Positions 34,862 to 42,157 of a DNA stretch of 64,000 nt are shown here, in pieces. This stretch comes from Acidovorax sp. NCPPB 3576. Lineage in GTDB: Bacteria; Pseudomonadota; Gammaproteobacteria; Burkholderiales; Burkholderiaceae_C. The DNA is taken from NCBI RefSeq assembly GCF_028473605.1, contig NZ_CP097267.1, positions 3,898,501 to 3,962,500 of the forward strand. The letters are read 5' to 3'. How positions within the stretch are numbered: position 1 is the stretch's first letter; each line of letters begins with the position of its first letter. The notes below the pieces were generated by a model. That model saw only the letters and a list, made by a program, of their open reading frames with translations. It was not told where the DNA came from and searched no databases. The position numbers were made by a program, and so were the translations under genes.

Positions 34862-35101
34862 TCAGTCCTGCGCCTTAGACCGTTCGTGCTGCGGGGCAAT
34901 CTCTTCAAGGCCGACCACGGGTGCGGCCAGGCCGGCCAGCAGCCAAAGCCGTGCTGCCTTCTCGTACGCCGCGCGGTGCGCATCGTCGGCCAGCAGCCAG
35001 CGCGTCATTGCCTCGCGCGCCGCGGCATCGAAGTTCTCATGGTCATATTCGCGCTGCACCCAGTCCCACGCCACGGCCCAATGGGGGTCGGCTTGTGTCA
35101 T
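34862..35101 (-). CDS. Small FecR N-terminal-like (DUF4880-type) protein
   Basis: 79 aa. The pattern AWDWV, then TRWLLADDAHRAAYEKAARLW resembles the N-terminal cytoplasmic domain of FecR/PupR anti-sigma regulators, the part that contacts the FecI sigma factor. Nothing follows: no transmembrane helix and no periplasmic STN-interacting region, whereas full FecR proteins are about 320 aa. It is the next gene after the FecI-like sigma factor, same strand, 156 bp apart. It may be a soluble sigma-binding protein or a remnant. Family call is from pattern only. Confidence 0.7.
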   Translation of the reverse strand: MTQADPHWAVAWDWVQREYDHENFDAAAREAMTRWLLADDAHRAAYEKAARLWLLAGLAAPVVGLEEIAPQHERSKAQD

Positions 35102-35257
35102 GCCTCAAACTCGCTCGCGCCGAGGCGCATCGGTGGACCAACCGACCGGATGCGGATGCACCGGCCCTGGCTGACAGCCACCTTACCGCAAGAAGACCTC
35201 GCCGCGCAAAGCGCTTTTTTGGAAAGTGCGGAGTTTGATGGCGCAACGGCGTGAGGC

Positions 35258-35782
35258 TCAATCGTCCGTGAGCAGGTGGTGCAAGGCGGCAATGGCCTGG
35301 GTGGCCTCGGCAATCAGCCGGTTGACCAAGCCCAGTGCGCAACCCAGCGAGATGGCGATGTCGCGCTGCGTCATGCCGTCGAGCCGGTACAGCTGGAATG
35401 CCACGCGGGTTCTCGTGGGCAGGTCCGCGAGGGCTTTTTCGATCAGCCCTACCAGTTGCCGGTCGCGCATCAGACGGTCGGGCGACCCGGGCCCCGCCAC
35501 CTCCAGGGCTTCGACATCCATGCCGGAGGCAACGCAGTTGCGCTCCACGGCCTGCCGCCGGCAATGGTCGAGCGCCAGATTGCGCACCACCTGGCAGCAG
35601 TAGCCGATGGGCTGGTCGATCTTGCGCTCGCTCGCACCGCCGACGATGCGCAGATAGGCGTCCTGCACGATGTCGTCCGCCAGATCCATCGTGCGAACGA
35701 TCTTGTGCGCCACGCGCAAAAGCTGCGCGCGATTGGCCACGAACACCTCTCCGAGCGACGGCCCGGACGAATGCAAAGACAT
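35258..35782 (-). CDS. FecI/PvdS-type ECF sigma factor
   Basis: 174 aa. Extracytoplasmic-function sigma factor with region 2 (LADDIVQDAYLRI, then PIGYCCQVVRNLALDHCRRQ) and region 4 (LPTRTRVAFQLYRLDGMTQRDIA). The start at MSLHSS has a strong GGGAGGT site 7 bases upstream; 12 extra residues further up lack one. It should direct transcription of the downstream mbtH-NRPS genes under iron limitation, as PvdS, OrbS and MbaS do. A Fur-box-like sequence lies 176 bp upstream of the start codon. Confidence 0.9.
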   Translation of the reverse strand: MSLHSSGPSLGEVFVANRAQLLRVAHKIVRTMDLADDIVQDAYLRIVGGASERKIDQPIGYCCQVVRNLALDHCRRQAVERNCVASGMDVEALEVAGPGSPDRLMRDRQLVGLIEKALADLPTRTRVAFQLYRLDGMTQRDIAISLGCALGLVNRLIAEATQAIAALHHLLTDD

Positions 35783-35921
35783 GTACAGCACCTCCCAGTG
35801 AACTGAATAAATCGCCATGGTCCGGGGCGGCTGGCTGCCTTATCCCTGGCTTATCCCAGGCCCGGCAGCTCGCCCCACCACCCGCCCCTCGTCGCCATCA
35901 AGTGCCAAAAGAGCAAGCGGT

Positions 35922-35958
35922 CATTTCATGAACTATTTCATCGATCATCCATGAAATG
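35922..35958. repeat. 9-bp inverted repeat in sigma-factor promoter region
   Basis: Perfect arms CATTTCATG (35922-35930) and CATGAAATG (35950-35958), 19-base spacer, abutting the Fur-like box. Could be a second operator or a hairpin in the leader of the sigma-factor mRNA. Confidence 0.5.
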
Positions 35959-35976
35959 TTAATGAGAATTATTATT
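35958..35976 (-). promoter_or_regulatory. Fur-box-like operator
   Basis: On the minus strand AATAATAATTCTCATTAAC matches the 19-bp Fur consensus (GATAATGATAATCATTATC) at 14 of 19 positions by hand alignment. It sits in the AT-rich patch upstream of the FecI-like sigma gene, the usual place for Fur control of siderophore sigma factors. Assignment is by pattern and context. Confidence 0.65.
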
Positions 35977-36248
35977 AATTGGTGACAGAAAGAAACCGCG
36001 AATCCGCGGTGACTGACCTTGCCCATGAAGACGTGTGAGCGGGGGAGATGAAGACAGGGGGTGGCGCAAACGCAAGTGCCCTGTTGAATGGCCCCAGCCA
36101 GGAGATGCGCCGAACCACTGCAGCGGCGCGGTGATCGCCTCGGCGCCCGCCCCGGGAGACCGTGGCAGCCCGCACCCCCACGGCGAGCCCGGAAAATGTG
36201 GGCGACGCCCCGCTCCCAGCCCAGGCCGAGAGCGCTGATTTCAGATGT

Positions 36249-36269
36249 TTGCTACCAAATATATAGCAA
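36249..36269. repeat. Short dispersed palindrome (GCTAYCAAA..ATAGC family)
   Basis: TTGCTACCAAATATATAGCAA, nearly self-complementary. Related short palindromes occur in other gaps of this window (54953-54971, 63124-63153, half-site near 58855). Confidence 0.5.
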
Positions 36270-36346
36270 CACAGGTAAGCAATCCGCCGGCATGAGAGGC
36301 TTTTGACTGCGAATTGCAGCCAGTCGCCCTTCTTTGCCGCTTCGGC

Positions 36347-36682
36347 CTACCCCTGCGCGCCCTCGTCATCCCCTTCGTCATCCGGAGCGGCCTGCCGCTC
36401 GTGCACGGCCTTCATGGCCGGGCGCGCCAGCACCTCCACATAGAAGGCATCCGCTCCTTGCGCCGCCGCGGTGCCTACGCGATCGATCAGTTCGGCCAGC
36501 GGTACGGTTTCCGCAGACTCCTTCGTCAGGCCGAAGCGGCAGTCGAAGTCCCAATAGTTCGATCCGGCCGGCAGCTCGCGCTTGCGTTCGCGGCGCAGGT
36601 ATTGCCGGATTTCATGCTTGACGGCATCCAGAACACGCTCGCGCTGCTTGTTGGGGGAAATGAGGGTGAAGTTTTTTCGCAT
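36347..36682 (-). CDS. DUF6172 family protein
   Basis: 111 aa, function unknown. Begins MRKNFTLISPNKQRERVLDA, then IRQYLRRERKRELPAG and YWDFDCRFG, which I recognise as the conserved core of a small betaproteobacterial family of unknown role (DUF6172). The C-terminal tail is acidic (DDEGDDEG). Start chosen at the conserved MRKNF; longer readings upstream are unconserved. The first codons form one arm of a 16-bp inverted repeat. Not obviously linked to the siderophore locus. Confidence 0.8.
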   Translation of the reverse strand: MRKNFTLISPNKQRERVLDAVKHEIRQYLRRERKRELPAGSNYWDFDCRFGLTKESAETVPLAELIDRVGTAAAQGADAFYVEVLARPAMKAVHERQAAPDDEGDDEGAQG

Positions 36683-36751
36683 GGGCGATGGTAGCCCCAG
36701 TGGGTCGTCCGCCATGCCGCGCCACCGCATGGGTGCCATGCGAAAAAACTT
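36669..36751. repeat. 16-bp perfect inverted repeat at DUF6172 start
   Basis: Arms AAGTTTTTTCGCATGG (36669-36684) and CCATGCGAAAAAACTT (36736-36751), 51-base spacer. The left arm covers the start codon and first four codons of the DUF6172 gene; the right arm is the same coding start on the opposite strand. Confidence 0.75.
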
Positions 36752-36923
36752 GAATCCGTTGCAGCACCGTCCCCGTACCCCCACCACAGGAAGACGGCGG
36801 AGGCGATCCGTGGCATGCAGTGCCGGGCATCGGCCGGCCCCGCTTTCCTGCCTCTCCGGCAACGGCTCCCTGCCGCTGGACCGACATGTGACCTTCGTGC
36901 TCCGCACACTACCAGGAACCACC

Positions 36924-37889
36924 ATGATCGACCTCCCTGCATCGCCCCTTGAAATCCTGCAACGCCGCTCCGACAAGCTCAAAGCGCGTCGGATGTTCTT
37001 TCGCAAGACCGGGGGCTTTGCCGCCGGCATGGCGGGAGGGGCCATCCTGACCGCGTGCGGCGGCGGTTCGGGCCCGGCCGTCGGCGCCGACGCGCCCACC
37101 GATCCGGAGATCCTCAATTTCGCGCTGAACCTGGAGTACCTGGAGGCGCAGTTCTACCTCTACGCCACGACCGGCGCCGGCCTGCCCGATGCGCAGACCA
37201 CCGGCACGGGCACGCGCGGCACCGTGATCGGCGGCACCAAGGTGCCCTTCTCCGACCCGGTGGTGGCGGCCTACGCCAAGGAGATCGCCGCCGACGAGCT
37301 GGCCCACGTGAACTTCCTTCGGGCCGCCCTGGGATCGTCCGCAGTCGCCATGCCGTCGATCGATGTGGGTGGCACCGACCCGAACGGTGCCTTCTCCAAG
37401 GCGGCACAGGCCTCGGGGCTGATCCCGGCCGGTACGGCCTTCAATCCCTACAAGGACGACCTGAGCTTTCTGCTGGGCGCGTTCATCTTCGAGGACGTGG
37501 GCGTCACGGCCTACAAGGGCGCTGCGCCACTGATCCAGAACAAGACCTACCTGGAGGCCGCCGCGGGCATCCTGGCCGCCGAGGCCTACCACGCGGGCCT
37601 GGTGCGCACCGTGCTGTATTCGAAGGGCATCGACGCCCAGGCGGCGGCGGGCAAGATTTCCGACGCGCGCGACACCCTGGACAACTCCAAGGACCTGGAC
37701 CAGGGCATCGCGCCCGATGCCAGCGGGGCATCGAACATCGTTCCGCTGGACGCCAACGGCATCGCCTACAGCCGCTCTCCGGACGATGTGCTCAACATCG
37801 TGTATCTCACGCCCAACGCGGCCAGCCAGGGCGGGTTCTTCCCGGCCGGCGTGAATGGCAGCCTGCGGCTGAGCAGCGTGTACATGTAG
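36924..37889 (+). CDS. Ferritin-like domain protein, exported (Tat/lipoprotein-like)
   Basis: 321 aa. The N-terminus has a twin-arginine start of signal (KARRMFFRKTGG), a hydrophobic stretch and a lipobox-like LTAC, so it is probably exported and perhaps lipid-anchored. Mature part resembles the Ferritin_2 (PF13668) family: paired helices with LEYLEAQFYLY, ADELAHVNFLR, FEDVGVTAYKG and AAEAYHAGLVR, carrying Glu/His residues placed as in di-iron four-helix bundles. These proteins are known from desiccation-associated homologues; the reaction is unknown. AGGA site 8 bases before ATG. The ZIP transporter gene follows 77 bp downstream. Confidence 0.88.
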   Translation: MIDLPASPLEILQRRSDKLKARRMFFRKTGGFAAGMAGGAILTACGGGSGPAVGADAPTDPEILNFALNLEYLEAQFYLYATTGAGLPDAQTTGTGTRGTVIGGTKVPFSDPVVAAYAKEIAADELAHVNFLRAALGSSAVAMPSIDVGGTDPNGAFSKAAQASGLIPAGTAFNPYKDDLSFLLGAFIFEDVGVTAYKGAAPLIQNKTYLEAAAGILAAEAYHAGLVRTVLYSKGIDAQAAAGKISDARDTLDNSKDLDQGIAPDASGASNIVPLDANGIAYSRSPDDVLNIVYLTPNAASQGGFFPAGVNGSLRLSSVYM

Positions 37890-37966
37890 CCGCCCGACGG
37901 CACCGCCACGGCGCCGTGCCGCCGTGGTTTCCGCACACCCCGCCCATCCTTGCAGGAGTCCTTGCC

Positions 37967-38887
37967 ATGCCATTGCCTTCCCATGATCCGGCGAGCCATG
38001 CCGAAGTGCCCATGCATCACGCCCTCTCCTGGCGCCAATGGCTGGGGCTGGGCATCGTGGCCACAGGCGCGGCCATCCTCGGTGCGCAGGCCATGGGTGG
38101 CTTGGTCAGCGGAGACGACCGGATGCGCGGCGCCCTGCTGGGCGGGCTCATGGCCGCGGCAGCGACGGCCCTGGGCACACTGCCCGTGCTGCTGTCGCAG
38201 AAGTTCTCGCAACGCACGCACGACACCATGCTCGGCTTCGGCGCCGGGGTCATGCTCGCGGCCAGCGCGTTCTCCCTCGTCATTCCCGCCCTGGCCGCGG
38301 CGAAGTCCCAGGGCGCCGGGCCTTGGGGCGCGGGCAGCATCGTGGGCGCGGGCATCCTGGGCGGTGCCCTGTTGCTGCTGCTGATCGATCGCGCCGTGCC
38401 GCACGAGCATTTCGTGAAAGGGCTGGAAGGCCCGCAGGCACGCGCCATCAAGCGCGCCTGGCTCTTCGTGCTCGCCATCACCCTGCACAACCTGCCCGAG
38501 GGCCTGGCCATCGGGGTGGCTTTCGCCGGCCCGGACGGCGTGGGCGCCAAGGCACTGGCCGCGGGCATCTCCATCCAGGACGTGCCCGAGGGCATGGTGG
38601 TGGCGCTGGCCCTGCGCGGCGTGGGCTACGGCCGCTGGATGTCCGCAGGCCTGGGCGTGGTGTCCGGCCTGATCGAGCCGGTGGCGGCCATCATGGGCGT
38701 GGCACTGATCGGCCTGTCGGCCAGCCTGCTGCCCTGGGGGCTCGCCGCGGCCGCAGGCGCCATGCTGTACGTCATCAGCCACGAGATCATTCCGGAATCC
38801 CACCGCAAAGGCCACGAGGCCTTCGCCACGGGAGGGCTGATGCTGGGCTTCGTGGTGATGATGCTGCTCGATACCGCCCTGGGATGA
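37967..38887 (+). CDS. ZIP family divalent metal transporter
   Basis: 306 aa, inner membrane, about eight hydrophobic helices. Helix IV signature TLHNLPEGLAIG and helix V SIQDVPEG carry the metal-binding His/Glu/Asp residues; a second His motif ISHEIIPESHRKGHE is near the C-terminus. The His-rich N-terminus (HDPASHAEVPMHH) could bind metal. Resembles GufA-type members. Substrate (Zn, Fe or Mn) cannot be read. SD GCAGGAG 7 bases upstream of ATG. Confidence 0.92.
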   Translation: MPLPSHDPASHAEVPMHHALSWRQWLGLGIVATGAAILGAQAMGGLVSGDDRMRGALLGGLMAAAATALGTLPVLLSQKFSQRTHDTMLGFGAGVMLAASAFSLVIPALAAAKSQGAGPWGAGSIVGAGILGGALLLLLIDRAVPHEHFVKGLEGPQARAIKRAWLFVLAITLHNLPEGLAIGVAFAGPDGVGAKALAAGISIQDVPEGMVVALALRGVGYGRWMSAGLGVVSGLIEPVAAIMGVALIGLSASLLPWGLAAAAGAMLYVISHEIIPESHRKGHEAFATGGLMLGFVVMMLLDTALG

Positions 38888-38939
38888 ATAGCCCATCCCG
38901 GCTTTGCAACGCTTTCTGCTGATGATCCGACCCTGATTG

Positions 38940-38979
38940 GTTTATTGAATTTTCAGTAAATCCTGAAAATTCAATAAAC
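38940..38979. promoter_or_regulatory. Perfect palindrome, probable GbsR-family operator
   Basis: Arms GTTTATTGAATTTTCAG and CTGAAAATTCAATAAAC, 17 bp each and perfectly complementary, six-base spacer (TAAATC). It ends 18 bases before the regulator's ATG, so a protein bound here would block the promoter/start. AT-rich in a GC-rich context. Most likely the autoregulatory site of the downstream MarR/GbsR-type repressor; alternatively a transcript hairpin. Confidence 0.7.
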
Positions 38980-38997
38980 CCGAGGCACAATCGCGGC

Positions 38998-39585
38998 ATG
39001 ACACAGATCAAGCCGCTTCCCTCCTTGAACCGACAATTCGTGGCCCACTTCGGCGAAATGGGCAGCCGCTGGGGCATCAACCGCACCGTCGGACAGATCT
39101 ATGCCCTGCTCTACCTCTCGCCACGGCCGGTCAACGCCGATGAGATCGCCGAAACGCTGGAGTTCTCCCGCTCCAACGTGAGCATGGGATTGAAAGAACT
39201 GCAGGCCTGGCGCCTCGTTCAACTGCGCCATCAGCCCGGCGACCGGCGCGAGTATTTCGAGGCACCACAAGACGTGTGGCAAATCTTTCGCACCCTGGCC
39301 GAAGAGCGCAGGCGCCGCGAGATCGAACCCACACTGTCCATGTTGCGCATGGCCTTGCTGGAAGAGCCCACCTCCGAGGACGAACGCCATGCGCAGCAGC
39401 GCATGCAGGAAATGCACGACCTCATCGACCGCCTGATGACCTGGTTCGACGACGTGCAGCGCCTCGCCCCCGAAACCGCGATGCAGCTCATGGGCATGGG
39501 CACTGCCGTCACACGCGTGCTGGAGTTCAAGGACCGGTTGACCGGCAAGGGCGGCACCGGCAAGCAGGGCGGAAAGGACCAGTGA
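38998..39585 (+). CDS. GbsR/MarR-type transcriptional regulator
   Basis: 195 aa. Winged helix-turn-helix (VGQIYALLYLSPRPVNADEIAETL, SRSNVSMGLKELQAWRLVQL) followed by a helical dimerization region; pattern and length fit the GbsR subgroup of MarR-like regulators. The gene is 6 bp upstream of the quinol oxidase genes on the same strand, so it probably controls them and itself through the palindrome at 38940-38979. Ligand unknown. Confidence 0.85.
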   Translation: MTQIKPLPSLNRQFVAHFGEMGSRWGINRTVGQIYALLYLSPRPVNADEIAETLEFSRSNVSMGLKELQAWRLVQLRHQPGDRREYFEAPQDVWQIFRTLAEERRRREIEPTLSMLRMALLEEPTSEDERHAQQRMQEMHDLIDRLMTWFDDVQRLAPETAMQLMGMGTAVTRVLEFKDRLTGKGGTGKQGGKDQ

Positions 39586-39591
39586 CACACC

Positions 39592-40959
39592 ATGGACACG
39601 TTCATGCTTTCGCGAATCCAGTTCGCTGCCAACATCAGCTTTCACATCCTGTTCCCCACGATCAACATCGCGCTGTGCTGGTTCCTGGTGTACTTCCGGC
39701 TGCGCCACCGGGCGGCCGTCGGCACGCCGGCCGCGCTGGGCTGGGAGCAGGCCTACTACTTCTGGACCAAGGTCTTCGCGCTGACCTTCGCCCTCGGCGT
39801 GGTGTCGGGGGTGACCATGAGCTTTCAGTTCGGCACCAACTGGCCCGGCTTCATGGAGCGCGCCGGCAACATCGCGGGCCCGCTGCTGGGCTACGAGGTG
39901 TTCACCGCGTTCTTCCTGGAGGCGACGTTTCTCGGCATCATGCTGTTCGGCCGCCAGCACGTGAGCGACCGCGTGCACCTGATCGCCACGCTGCTCGTGG
40001 CCGGCGGCACCACCTTGTCGGCCTTCTGGATTCTGAGCCTCAACTCCTGGATGCAGACGCCCGCCGGGTTCGAGATCATCGATGGAAAGTTCCATGCGGT
40101 GGACTGGCTGGCCATCGTCTTCAATCCCTCTTTTCCCTACCGGCTGGGACACAAGCTGCTCGCCTCTACGCTAACCGCTGGCTTTCTGATAGCCGGCGTC
40201 AGCGCCTGGCAGTTGGTGCGCGGCACGGCCACCCGTGGCACCCCGCTGGCCCTGCGCGCCGCCATCGTCGCCGTGGCTGTGGCCATTCCGGCGCAGATCC
40301 TGATGGGCGACATGCACGGCCTCAACACCCTGCAACACCAGCCGGCCAAGATCGCAGCGATCGAAGGCATCTGGCACACCGAGAAAGGCGCGCCGCTCAC
40401 GCTGTTCGGCTTGCCCAACGAAAAGGAGGGCCGCACCGACTACGCCGTGCAGATTCCCAAAGCCGCCAGCCTGATATTGGCGCACGACAGCGAGGCCGAA
40501 CTCAAGGGTCTCAATGAATTCGCAGGCGCGCATCCGCCCGTGGCACCCGTGTTCTGGAGCTTCCGCGTGATGGTGGGCATGGGCATGCTCATGCTGCTGG
40601 TGGCTTGGTGGAGTGCGTTCGCGCTGTGGCGCCGGCGCAAGGCAGCCTCTCCCGTTGCGTCGCTTCCGCGCGCACTGCTGTTCACCCTCGTGGCGATGAC
40701 GTTTTCTGGCTGGGTCGCCACGCTGGCCGGCTGGTACGTGACCGAGATCGGACGGCAGCCCTATCTCGTGTACGGCCTGCTGCGCGCCGCAGACACCGTG
40801 GCGCAGCACCCGCCGTCCACCGTGGCGATGTCGCTCGCCGCCTATCTGGCGGTGTACGCCACGCTGCTCGTGAGCTACATCGCCGTCATCAAATACATGG
40901 CCGAACACGCGGCCATGCCGACGCCCGCGGTCAGTCCGCCAGCGCCGCAAGCCGTTTGA
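39592..40959 (+). CDS. cioA: Cytochrome bd-type quinol oxidase subunit I
   Basis: 455 aa membrane protein; oxidises quinol and reduces O2 to water. N-terminal MLSRIQFAANISFHILFP carries a heme ligand His, with GFQ-type motif FQFGTNWPGF and the conserved GRQP region (EIGRQPYLVYGLLRAADT). The periplasmic Q-loop is short, as in cyanide-insensitive oxidases rather than E. coli CydA. Start ATG is 6 bp after the regulator stop. Forms the two-subunit oxidase with the next gene. Confidence 0.93.
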   Translation: MDTFMLSRIQFAANISFHILFPTINIALCWFLVYFRLRHRAAVGTPAALGWEQAYYFWTKVFALTFALGVVSGVTMSFQFGTNWPGFMERAGNIAGPLLGYEVFTAFFLEATFLGIMLFGRQHVSDRVHLIATLLVAGGTTLSAFWILSLNSWMQTPAGFEIIDGKFHAVDWLAIVFNPSFPYRLGHKLLASTLTAGFLIAGVSAWQLVRGTATRGTPLALRAAIVAVAVAIPAQILMGDMHGLNTLQHQPAKIAAIEGIWHTEKGAPLTLFGLPNEKEGRTDYAVQIPKAASLILAHDSEAELKGLNEFAGAHPPVAPVFWSFRVMVGMGMLMLLVAWWSAFALWRRRKAASPVASLPRALLFTLVAMTFSGWVATLAGWYVTEIGRQPYLVYGLLRAADTVAQHPPSTVAMSLAAYLAVYATLLVSYIAVIKYMAEHAAMPTPAVSPPAPQAV

Positions 40960-40969
40960 GGTGCCCTCC

Positions 40970-41977
40970 ATGGAAATGACCCTTGCCAATCTTCTGCCCC
41001 TCGCCTTCATGGCCGTCATGGGCCTGGCCCTGCTGGCGTACGTCGTGCTGGACGGCTACGACCTGGGCGTGGGCATGCTGCTGCCCTTCGCCACCGATGC
41101 CGAAAAAGACACCATGGTCTCCAGCATCGGACCGTTCTGGGACGCCAACGAAACCTGGCTGGTGCTGGGCGTGGGCGTGCTGCTCGTGTGCTTTCCGATG
41201 GCCCACGGCGTGGTGCTTTCAGCGCTGTACGCGCCGGCGACCGTGATGCTGCTGGGCCTCATCCTGCGCGGCGTGGCGTTCGACTTCCGGGTCAAGGCAC
41301 GCGATTCACACAAGACGGCCTGGAACCGCACCTTCGCCACCGGCTCGCTGGTGACCACGCTCGCGCAGGGCTGGATGCTGGGCGCCTACGTGACCGGCTT
41401 CGCAGAGGGCCTGTGGCCCACGCTGTTCGCCGCCGGCATTGCCGCCACGCTGCCGGCCGCCTATTGCATGCTGGGGGTCGGCTGGCTGCTCATGAAGACC
41501 GAGGGCGATTTGCAGCGCAAGGCGCTGGCGTGGGGCCGCGCCGTGCTGTGGCCCATGGCGCTGGCGCTGGCCGCCATCTCGCTGGCCACGCCGCTGGTCA
41601 GCCACACGGTGTTCGAGAAGTGGTTCGCGCTGCCCCAGCTCTTCGTGCTGCTGCCCATTCCCCTCGCCTGCGCCGCGGCGGTCTTCGCCATCCACCATGT
41701 GCTGCACACGCCGCGCATCGTGAACGCGGGCTACGGCTGGATCGTGTTTGTCGCCACCGTCGCGGTGTTCCTCCTCGCGTTCTTCGGGCTGGCGTACAGC
41801 CTCTATCCCTACATCGTCATCGACCGCATCACGGTGTGGCAGGCGGCCAGCGCGACCGAGTCGCTCGTGGTGGTGGCGGTGGGCGTCGGCATCACCCTGC
41901 CGGCCATCATTGCGTACACCATCTTCATGTACCGGGTGTTCTGGGGCAAGGCGAAAGCACTGACGTACGGCCTGTGA
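40970..41977 (+). CDS. cioB: Cytochrome bd-type quinol oxidase subunit II
   Basis: 335 aa, multi-spanning partner of subunit I. Recognised by YVVLDGYDLGVGMLLPF, then IGPFWDANETWLVLG and FRVKARDSHKTAW. ATG at 40970 is preferred because GAGGTG lies 6-7 bases ahead; a GTG at 40961 in frame is part of that site. Ten bases separate it from the subunit I stop. Confidence 0.93.
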   Translation: MEMTLANLLPLAFMAVMGLALLAYVVLDGYDLGVGMLLPFATDAEKDTMVSSIGPFWDANETWLVLGVGVLLVCFPMAHGVVLSALYAPATVMLLGLILRGVAFDFRVKARDSHKTAWNRTFATGSLVTTLAQGWMLGAYVTGFAEGLWPTLFAAGIAATLPAAYCMLGVGWLLMKTEGDLQRKALAWGRAVLWPMALALAAISLATPLVSHTVFEKWFALPQLFVLLPIPLACAAAVFAIHHVLHTPRIVNAGYGWIVFVATVAVFLLAFFGLAYSLYPYIVIDRITVWQAASATESLVVVAVGVGITLPAIIAYTIFMYRVFWGKAKALTYGL

Positions 41978-42118
41978 AAACCGGCAGTCGCGCTGCCATC
42001 CCTTCCGATCAGCGTGCGCCGCAACTCCCCTCGGAGTTTGCGCCAGCCGCCCAGGCCATGCGCTGAAAATAAAGGCAGTCGCGGCGTTTGCGCCTACACC
42101 GGGCAGGCCAATTTGGCG

Positions 42119-42157
42119 TGCTGCCGAAATAACGATTGCATTTACGATTCGGCAGCA
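42119..42157. repeat. 10-bp inverted repeat flanking the LOV kinase start
   Basis: TGCTGCCGAA (42119-42128) and TTCGGCAGCA (42148-42157), perfect, 19-base spacer. The last base of the right arm is the A of the start codon. A stem here would cover the translation start, or it may be a protein site. Confidence 0.5.

Larger units (their letters stand above)
35783..36346. other. Intergenic region upstream of the sigma factor
   Basis: 564 bases with no convincing gene. The part near 35920-35980 is markedly AT-rich compared with its surroundings and holds the 9-bp inverted repeat and Fur-like box listed separately. A short palindrome TTGCTACCAAATATATAGCAA is at 36249-36269. Nothing else recognisable; the short GC-rich readings here look random. 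Confidence 0.6.

Noticed and set aside
38881..38899. GGGATG...CATCCC hairpin at the ZIP gene stop as a terminator
   Set aside because: Six-base stem overlapping the stop codon and no T tract.
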